This document shows, piece by piece, positions 14,749 through 18,792 of a stretch of 18,792 nt of DNA. Below the pieces are notes generated by a model, which was given only the letters and a program-made list of their open reading frames with translations, did not search any database and was not told the DNA's origin. The position numbers and the translations under genes were made by a program. The stretch is from CAYRMV01 sp964425255 (GTDB lineage Bacteria > Bacteroidota > Bacteroidia > Flavobacteriales_D > Crocinitomicaceae), in NCBI GenBank assembly GCA_964425255.1, contig CAYRMV010000062.1, positions 1-18,792 of the forward strand. Direction: 5' to 3'. Each line of letters starts with the position of its first letter. Position 1 is the stretch's first letter.

Positions 14749-16884
14749 TTATTTCACCAAAACCATTTCATCTACTAAGTGTTTAGCACCTGAATACACA
14801 TCCATCACCCACATCACATAGCGAATATCCACTACAACATTTCGACAACGAGAAGGATCAAACATATAATCACTCATGGTACTTTCCCATGTACGATCAA
14901 AATTCAAGCCCATCAGATGACCTTCCGCATTCAAAACTGGTGAACCAGAATTCCCCCCCGTTGTATGATTTGAACCAGAAAAACAAACCCATAATTTCCC
15001 ATCTTGGCTGTATGGCCCATATTCTTTTTTGTCATAGAGTTCTAACATACGAGGCAAAAGTTCAAAATCTGCATTTCCGGTGTTGTATTTTTCAATAATT
15101 CCATCAATGGTTGTATGTTCAGTATACATCATTCCATCTCTTGGAGCAGACCCTTCTAATTGTCCGTAAGTGATTCGTAAAGTGCTGTTTGCATCTGGCC
15201 AATGTTTGTCATTTGGAAACATAACTTGTTTTCCTTCTACATACACTTTCAACAGTTGGTCCATGTTTGAATAGAAAGCACGTAAACCGGGTACTACTTT
15301 TTCTTGGTAATTGGCAAACAAGTCGTTAAACAACATGTAACCAGGATCTTTCAATGCTTTCGAAACAGTTTTGGCATTCAAATTTTGGTAAAATGATTTC
15401 AGTTTAGCAGCATCTACTAAAAATGACTTCGTGAAAATCAATTTAGACCATTCTTCTGTTGATTTTTTAGAAACAGATGCAGGAAGTAAATTGGGATCCA
15501 TTTGAGCAACAAACTCAGCATGCAATAAATTGAATATTTGTTGATCGATTTTAGGATCATAATTTTTGTAGAAAGCATCAATGCTCGCAATTTGCTTGTC
15601 GATTTTCTCTTTCAAGACCCCTCCTTTTTCGTATTTTGAATAATTTTTCAAAATGTCATCTAAACTTCGCGCCAAACGATAAAACTCAGGGCCAACAAAC
15701 AAATATTCCACAGTCATTGCATATGCAAAATCATAGGAAGTATTTGCTTTCACCAGCGTATTCATATCGGAAACAACTTTGCCATAACGCTCTTCCCATT
15801 CAGGATTTGTAGCAGCTTTTGCCAAATAAGCAGCTTCTCTTTCTTGCTTAATTTTAACAGCATCCAAGCGTTTCAACCCATCCACTTGCCCGATCCATTT
15901 TTTATATGCATTGGCAATACTAGCTTGTTTTGCTGCATATTGAATTCGAGTCAAATCACTATTTCGCATACCTGCATCGATAACGGAAAGTGATTTTTCA
16001 CGCATTTTAATTCGAGCCGGACGTTCTTTTTCGATGATGTATTGAATTTGATCCGAAACGAGGTGTTGTTCGGTTGTACCAGGGAAACCATATACCATCG
16101 TAAATTCACCTGGAGTACGGTCACTTGCATCAATTTTCAAGAACGAAATTGGCGTATATGGAACATTTTCCTTTGAATAAGGAGCAGGTTTATTTTCTTT
16201 GTTTGCATAAATTCGAAACACCGAAAAATCACCCGTATGTCTTGGCCAAACCCAATTGTCTGTATCGCCACCAAATTTTCCTATCGAATTCGGAGGAGTT
16301 CCCACTAAGCGAACATCTTCAAATGTTTCAGTGATCAAGGCATAGTATGAATTTCCATAATCAAACGCTTTGATTTCGGCTTGAAAAGCTGTCCCTGCAA
16401 CGAGAGCACCTTTCAATTTGGCGATATTCTTTGCTGCAATAGCTTGTAAATCGTTCGCTGACATTGTATTTGTAGTACCTTCCAAGACGAGTTTTGTTAC
16501 GTCCTCCATGCGAACAATGCGCGTTGCTGTCAAACCGGGATTTGGTAATTCTTCCTCTAAAGATTTTGCCCAAAATCCATTTTTTAAATAATCTTTTTCT
16601 AGCGATGAGTGAGATTGAATTTGGCTGTATCCACAGTGGTGATTCGTCAATAATAAACCTTTATTAGATACAATTTCTGCTGTACATCCACCACCAAAAT
16701 GAATGATTGCATCCTTCAAACTAGCTTGGTTGACAGAATAAATTTGTTCAGCGGTCAATTTCATTCCTTTTGCTTGCATGTCGTTTTGAAAAGCAGCAAT
16801 CAAAGAGGGAATCAACATTCCTTCATCTGCTCGCGAGTATAACGAAACAATAACTAACTGTAAAAACAGGAGAATTTTCTTCAT
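14749..16884 (-). CDS. S46 family dipeptidyl-peptidase, DPP11-like
   Basis: The 711-residue secreted serine exopeptidase has a Sec signal peptide (about 1-19). Family S46 enzymes use a trypsin-like triad and remove dipeptides from oligopeptides in the periplasm. Visible are NHHCGY with catalytic His83, HTGDFS with the probable catalytic Asp219, and GGNSGSP with catalytic Ser646. The specificity residue, 18 positions after the Ser, is Arg664 (in GLNFDR). In Porphyromonas DPP11 the matching residue is Arg673, which selects Asp or Glu at P1, whereas DPP7 has Gly there. This predicts acidic-P1 specificity. An alpha-helical insertion domain (about 265-560) closes over the cleft in the family. The gene stands alone, with terminator 14695-14731 and promoter element 16904-16911. 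Confidence 0.93.
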   Translation of the reverse strand: MKKILLFLQLVIVSLYSRADEGMLIPSLIAAFQNDMQAKGMKLTAEQIYSVNQASLKDAIIHFGGGCTAEIVSNKGLLLTNHHCGYSQIQSHSSLEKDYLKNGFWAKSLEEELPNPGLTATRIVRMEDVTKLVLEGTTNTMSANDLQAIAAKNIAKLKGALVAGTAFQAEIKAFDYGNSYYALITETFEDVRLVGTPPNSIGKFGGDTDNWVWPRHTGDFSVFRIYANKENKPAPYSKENVPYTPISFLKIDASDRTPGEFTMVYGFPGTTEQHLVSDQIQYIIEKERPARIKMREKSLSVIDAGMRNSDLTRIQYAAKQASIANAYKKWIGQVDGLKRLDAVKIKQEREAAYLAKAATNPEWEERYGKVVSDMNTLVKANTSYDFAYAMTVEYLFVGPEFYRLARSLDDILKNYSKYEKGGVLKEKIDKQIASIDAFYKNYDPKIDQQIFNLLHAEFVAQMDPNLLPASVSKKSTEEWSKLIFTKSFLVDAAKLKSFYQNLNAKTVSKALKDPGYMLFNDLFANYQEKVVPGLRAFYSNMDQLLKVYVEGKQVMFPNDKHWPDANSTLRITYGQLEGSAPRDGMMYTEHTTIDGIIEKYNTGNADFELLPRMLELYDKKEYGPYSQDGKLWVCFSGSNHTTGGNSGSPVLNAEGHLMGLNFDRTWESTMSDYMFDPSRCRNVVVDIRYVMWVMDVYSGAKHLVDEMVLVK

Positions 16885-16903
16885 ATATTTTTGATTTGAG
16901 TCT

Positions 16904-16911
16904 CAAATTTA
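16904..16911 (-). promoter_or_regulatory. -7 promoter element of the S46 peptidase gene
   Basis: The minus strand reads TAAATTTG, an exact TAnnTTTG, with about 13 nt from the expected transcription start to the ATG at 16884. No -33 TTG is seen at the usual distance. Confidence 0.55.
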
Positions 16912-17022
16912 AGAAAAAATGAGGAGGATGAAATGATTTTGGAGAAACTAGGTGAGGGATTTGGTTGTTGGGTATGGGAGATTTAGGTACAAATTATAAT
17001 CTTGTTTATTAATCTGATATGT

Positions 17023-17365
17023 GTTTATTAACGGATAAGCAACGTTTAGACACCTGATTTTACTGACATTCAACTCATTTATTGAACAAAAGTATCAACC
17101 CGTTTTTGACACAAAAATCCAGAAAATTGAGTTGTACAACTAACAAAAACTAAATAACTCGTCCACAAAGCAGTTTATTAACGGATAAGCAACGTTTAGA
17201 CACCTGATTTTACTGACATTCAACTCATTTATTGAACAAAAAGTTTCAACCCGTTTTTGACATAAAAATCCAGAAAATTGAGTTGCACAACTAACAAAAA
17301 CTAATTAACCCGTCTAAAAAGCAGTTTATTAACGGATAAGCAACGTTTAGACATCTACTATAACT
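17023..17365 (-). repeat. 150-bp tandem repeat, two full units and a partial third
   Basis: Unit 1 is 17023-17172 (150 bp), unit 2 is 17173-17323 (151 bp), and the third stops matching at about 17356-17365. Every unit starts GTTTATTAACGGATAAGC. Units 1 and 2 differ at roughly nine positions, including one inserted A. Each carries CAACTCA...TGAGTTG and GTTTTTG...CAAAAAC in interleaved order. No frame runs through the units. A shorter echo, TGTTTATTAATCTGATA, lies just upstream at 17003. A 43-bp part recurs inverted at 2232-2274. Confidence 0.92.
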
Positions 17366-17714
17366 GGGTTTTAATACATAAATCAAACTATATATCAATG
17401 TATTTTTAAAAGAATAAAGGTCGTAATTCTAGTGACAAAACTAAACCCAATCATTTTGCAACTTCTCAATGAATTATTTGTTAAAGTCTCATCTGCAAGG
17501 ACACAATCAAAACAAAGGTTTTCGTCACGATACGACTTAATCACATTCCTCTCTCCTTTTTCAAAAATAATCCAACCAACTTACTATTTTTGCATCTTTG
17601 TATCTTGATATGAATCATTTTTGGACTTTTCAACTTTGAAAGGTTTTGTAAATGAACATAAAACGAGTATAAATCAATCTCTTGATTTCAGATTCATTGG
17701 TTTGATTTGAAAAT

Positions 17715-17722
17715 TATTTCTG
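17715..17722 (+). promoter_or_regulatory. possible -7 element of the membrane protein gene
   Basis: TATTTCTG differs from TAnnTTTG at one position and ends 7 nt before the ATG at 17730, a spacing like that of tatC. A TTG lies 15 bp upstream (17697-17699), slightly too close. An alternative is the exact TATTTTTG at 17585-17592, which would give a leader of about 130 nt. Confidence 0.3.
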
Positions 17723-17729
17723 TAATAAA

Positions 17730-18395
17730 ATGAAATATTTAGAATTAGCTTTTCACTTAGGCGTTGTTTTTGCCATTTTCGGTTTCTTGTGGGGAATTGT
17801 CAATCTATTGTTGTCGTTTGTTCGTATGGGCAGAAAAAAAACAATAGGCGAAACTTATCTTTTGAAATTTGTCCAATATTTTTTTCTAGTTGATGTTACT
17901 TTTTTATTTTGTCTCGAATCAGAAACAAGTAATTTCTTATTAATGAACGAGTTGATTGCAGCTGCATTGATTTTGATTCTCTACTTTAGTGGAAAACTTC
18001 AAAATAAACAACGCCAGAGTCAACTTTTTCAAATGAGTGGATTAAACAATATGCCGAATGGTCTATTTGAAAGTAACTTTAATTTGCGCGCTGAAATTGG
18101 AGTTATCATTGCTGCAATCGCCATATTCACAGCTTTTATCTTTGAACCTGAATGGGCTCGAAATCCAATTTCCGTTTGGTTTTATGATAGTATCCTTGAC
18201 ATTGAAGACACTCCTGTTTTCGGATTCATTTTCAAAGTAATCGGATTTTTCGTTTTGCTCGGAATATTAATCAAACTAGCCAATGGTTTTTCGTATTTAC
18301 TTTCTGGAGGACCTCTTGTGACAGTTGAGAAAAGAATGAAAAATCGTCAGAATAAAAAAGAAGATGACTTTGATGATTTTGAAGAGATCAATTAA
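17730..18395 (+). CDS. multi-pass membrane protein of unknown function
   Basis: The 221-residue protein has about five hydrophobic helices (approximately 8-30, 47-63, 71-88, 122-139 and 163-182) and a charged C-terminal tail (about 200-221) rich in Lys/Arg then Asp/Glu, ending DDFDDFEEIN. There is no signal peptide beyond the first helix and no motif I recognise. The open loop at about 88-120 is polar. Codon use and composition match the neighbours. Its stop overlaps, by 4 bp (TTAA), the stop of the convergent GNAT fragment. I do not know its function. Confidence 0.75.
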   Translation: MKYLELAFHLGVVFAIFGFLWGIVNLLLSFVRMGRKKTIGETYLLKFVQYFFLVDVTFLFCLESETSNFLLMNELIAAALILILYFSGKLQNKQRQSQLFQMSGLNNMPNGLFESNFNLRAEIGVIIAAIAIFTAFIFEPEWARNPISVWFYDSILDIEDTPVFGFIFKVIGFFVLLGILIKLANGFSYLLSGGPLVTVEKRMKNRQNKKEDDFDDFEEIN

Positions 18396-18522
18396 TGTCG
18401 ATTCCATTTAATTTTCACTGCTTGAAGTAATTCTGATTCAATTCGCTCGTGAGGTAGAATTATAAATCCTTGTTTCACATAAAAATCAAGGGGTGAAAAA
18501 TAGATTTCTCCATTTGCTTTTA
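18392..18522 (-). pseudogene. GNAT-family acetyltransferase, 3' end, apparently interrupted by an inserted element
   Basis: Read on the minus strand, the last 40-odd codons give KANGEIYFSPLDFYVKQGF, then IILPHERIESELLQAVKIKW and a short end. The FY.KQGF segment followed by a beta strand and a K/R-W-rich end is typical of the C-terminus of GNAT acetyltransferases, which bind acetyl-CoA through motif A further upstream. That upstream part is not adjacent. The frame meets the terminal inverted repeat of the element at 18523 and hits an in-frame TGA a few codons beyond. The 5' part of the gene should lie past 18792, outside the window, so I cannot tell whether it survives. The acceptor substrate is unknown. 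Confidence 0.6.
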
Positions 18523-18554
18523 ACCTCAGTTCGATTATTCAAACTTTGTCAAAA

Positions 18555-18645
18555 CACCTATAAATAGTGAGATACGACATTTTTCAAATCGTAATAGCGA
18601 GCTATTTCGATTTGAAAAATGAAAGTAGATTGCTGTTTAGAGGTG
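18555..18645. repeat. hairpin 1 of the element
   Basis: ATTTTTCAAATCG (18579-18591) pairs perfectly with CGATTTGAAAAAT (18608-18620). Inside is ATAGC-GA-GCTAT (18594-18605). Outside, CACCT (18555-18559) pairs with AGGTG (18641-18645), with imperfect pairing between. Confidence 0.85.
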
Positions 18646-18663
18646 AAAAGTCACATTTTGAAT

Positions 18664-18755
18664 TTAATTAAATAACTTGTTTCCTTCGTTAGATTTTAAC
18701 GAGATAGCTCGCTATCCCTTTTAAAATCTGCCTTGCAACCAAGTCATTTAATTAA
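18664..18755. repeat. hairpin 2 of the element
   Basis: TTAATTAAATAACTTG (18664-18679) pairs at 15 of 16 positions with CAAGTCATTTAATTAA (18740-18755). Inside, AGATTTTAA (18691-18699) pairs perfectly with TTAAAATCT (18721-18729), and the tip is GATAGC-TC-GCTATC (18703-18716). Confidence 0.85.
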
Positions 18756-18792
18756 TTTTGACTTTGTTTTAAGAATCGAACTGAGGTTTTTA

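Larger units (their letters stand above)
16885..17729. other. 845-bp non-coding region between the S46 peptidase and membrane protein genes
   Basis: It holds the peptidase -7 element, a purine-rich stretch (about 16919-16985), the 150-bp tandem repeat (17023-17365), and 360 bp of AT-rich sequence with no convincing gene. In the last part an exact TATTTTTG (17585-17592, plus) is followed at 17611 by a nine-codon frame, MNHFWTFQL, which could be chance. A 61-codon minus frame without a start codon (17395-17580) contains NNSLRSCKMIGF, faintly like the end of a GNAT acetyltransferase; it could be a decayed gene but is too weak to call. Confidence 0.5.
18523..18787. mobile_element. 265-bp MITE-like element with terminal inverted repeats
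   Basis: The ends are ACCTCAGTTCGATT (18523-18536) and its exact reverse complement AATCGAACTGAGGT (18774-18787). The inverted repeat continues imperfectly to 32 bp (18523-18554 with 18756-18787, about 27 of 32 matching). TTTTA stands directly outside both ends (18518-18522 and 18788-18792), as expected of a 5-bp target duplication. The inside has no coding frame; it is filled by two long hairpins (18555-18645 and 18664-18755). No transposase is present, so movement would need one supplied in trans. It sits within a GNAT gene. The alternative is a structured non-mobile intergenic repeat, with TTTTA on both sides by chance in this AT-rich DNA. Confidence 0.65.

Noticed and set aside
16919..16985. 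Purine-rich stretch after the S46 promoter, as a possible regulatory RNA or G-quadruplex
   Set aside because: The G runs are short and irregular, no four G-triplets are suitably spaced, and no hairpin or terminator is present.
17023..17365. CRISPR array
   Set aside because: Units are 150 bp and nearly identical along their whole length, with no separate spacers, and no cas gene is near.

Overview
The window reads as an AT-rich chromosomal segment of a Bacteroidota bacterium, most likely order Flavobacteriales (a Fluviicola/Crocinitomicaceae-like organism is my guess from gene style, not a database match). The grounds are: a gliding-motility GldC protein, a DUF5686 outer-membrane protein with a CarboxypepD_reg-like N-terminus, a family S46 dipeptidyl-peptidase, a small lipoprotein with a CDAYG motif, almost no Shine-Dalgarno sites, and repeated promoter elements of the Bacteroidota type (TAnnTTTG, in two cases with an upstream TTG).

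Layout. 1-166 is the 3' end of an MlaF-like ABC ATPase. It meets rmuC tail to tail (163-1374, minus) with the two stop codons overlapping. Behind rmuC is a TrmH/SpoU-type RNA methyltransferase (1401-1937, minus). A 515-bp gap follows, holding two stem-loops, a degenerate TTAG-rich tandem repeat and one copy of a dispersed repeat. Then come mutS (2454-5060, plus), a bidirectional terminator, recQ (5127-7310, minus), and the plus-strand run tatC, DUF5686 protein and lptB (7487-11552). After another terminator there is a 46-residue lipoprotein gene (minus), divergent from a TamA-sized outer-membrane barrel gene (11959-13650, plus). A Qnr/McbG-like pentapeptide-repeat gene (minus) lies divergent from gldC (plus) across a palindrome. 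An acidic-P1-type S46 peptidase (14749-16884, minus) follows. Then comes an 845-bp non-coding stretch with a 150-bp tandem repeat, a five-helix membrane protein gene (17730-18395), and the 3' end of a GNAT acetyltransferase gene.

Themes. DNA maintenance (rmuC, mutS, recQ) and envelope biogenesis or export (Mla-like ATPase, TatC, DUF5686, LptB, TamA-like, lipoprotein, secreted S46 peptidase, GldC) dominate. Most genes look like ordinary housekeeping genes of the group. Several start codons lie only 6-20 nt beyond a -7 promoter element, so many mRNAs should be leaderless or nearly so, and four of the longest possible ORF starts are too long.

Most unusual is the extreme right end, 18518-18792. 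A 265-bp element with 14-bp perfect (32-bp imperfect) terminal inverted repeats is flanked by TTTTA on both sides and appears to interrupt the GNAT gene. Inside it are two long hairpins whose stems differ in sequence but whose tips carry the same 12-bp core in opposite orientation, at mirror-symmetric positions. It looks like a MITE able to fold into a three-way junction. The second unusual feature is a repeat family (core GTTGCTTATCCGTTAAT) present once near 2.25 kb and three times, tandemly and inverted, at 17.0-17.36 kb.
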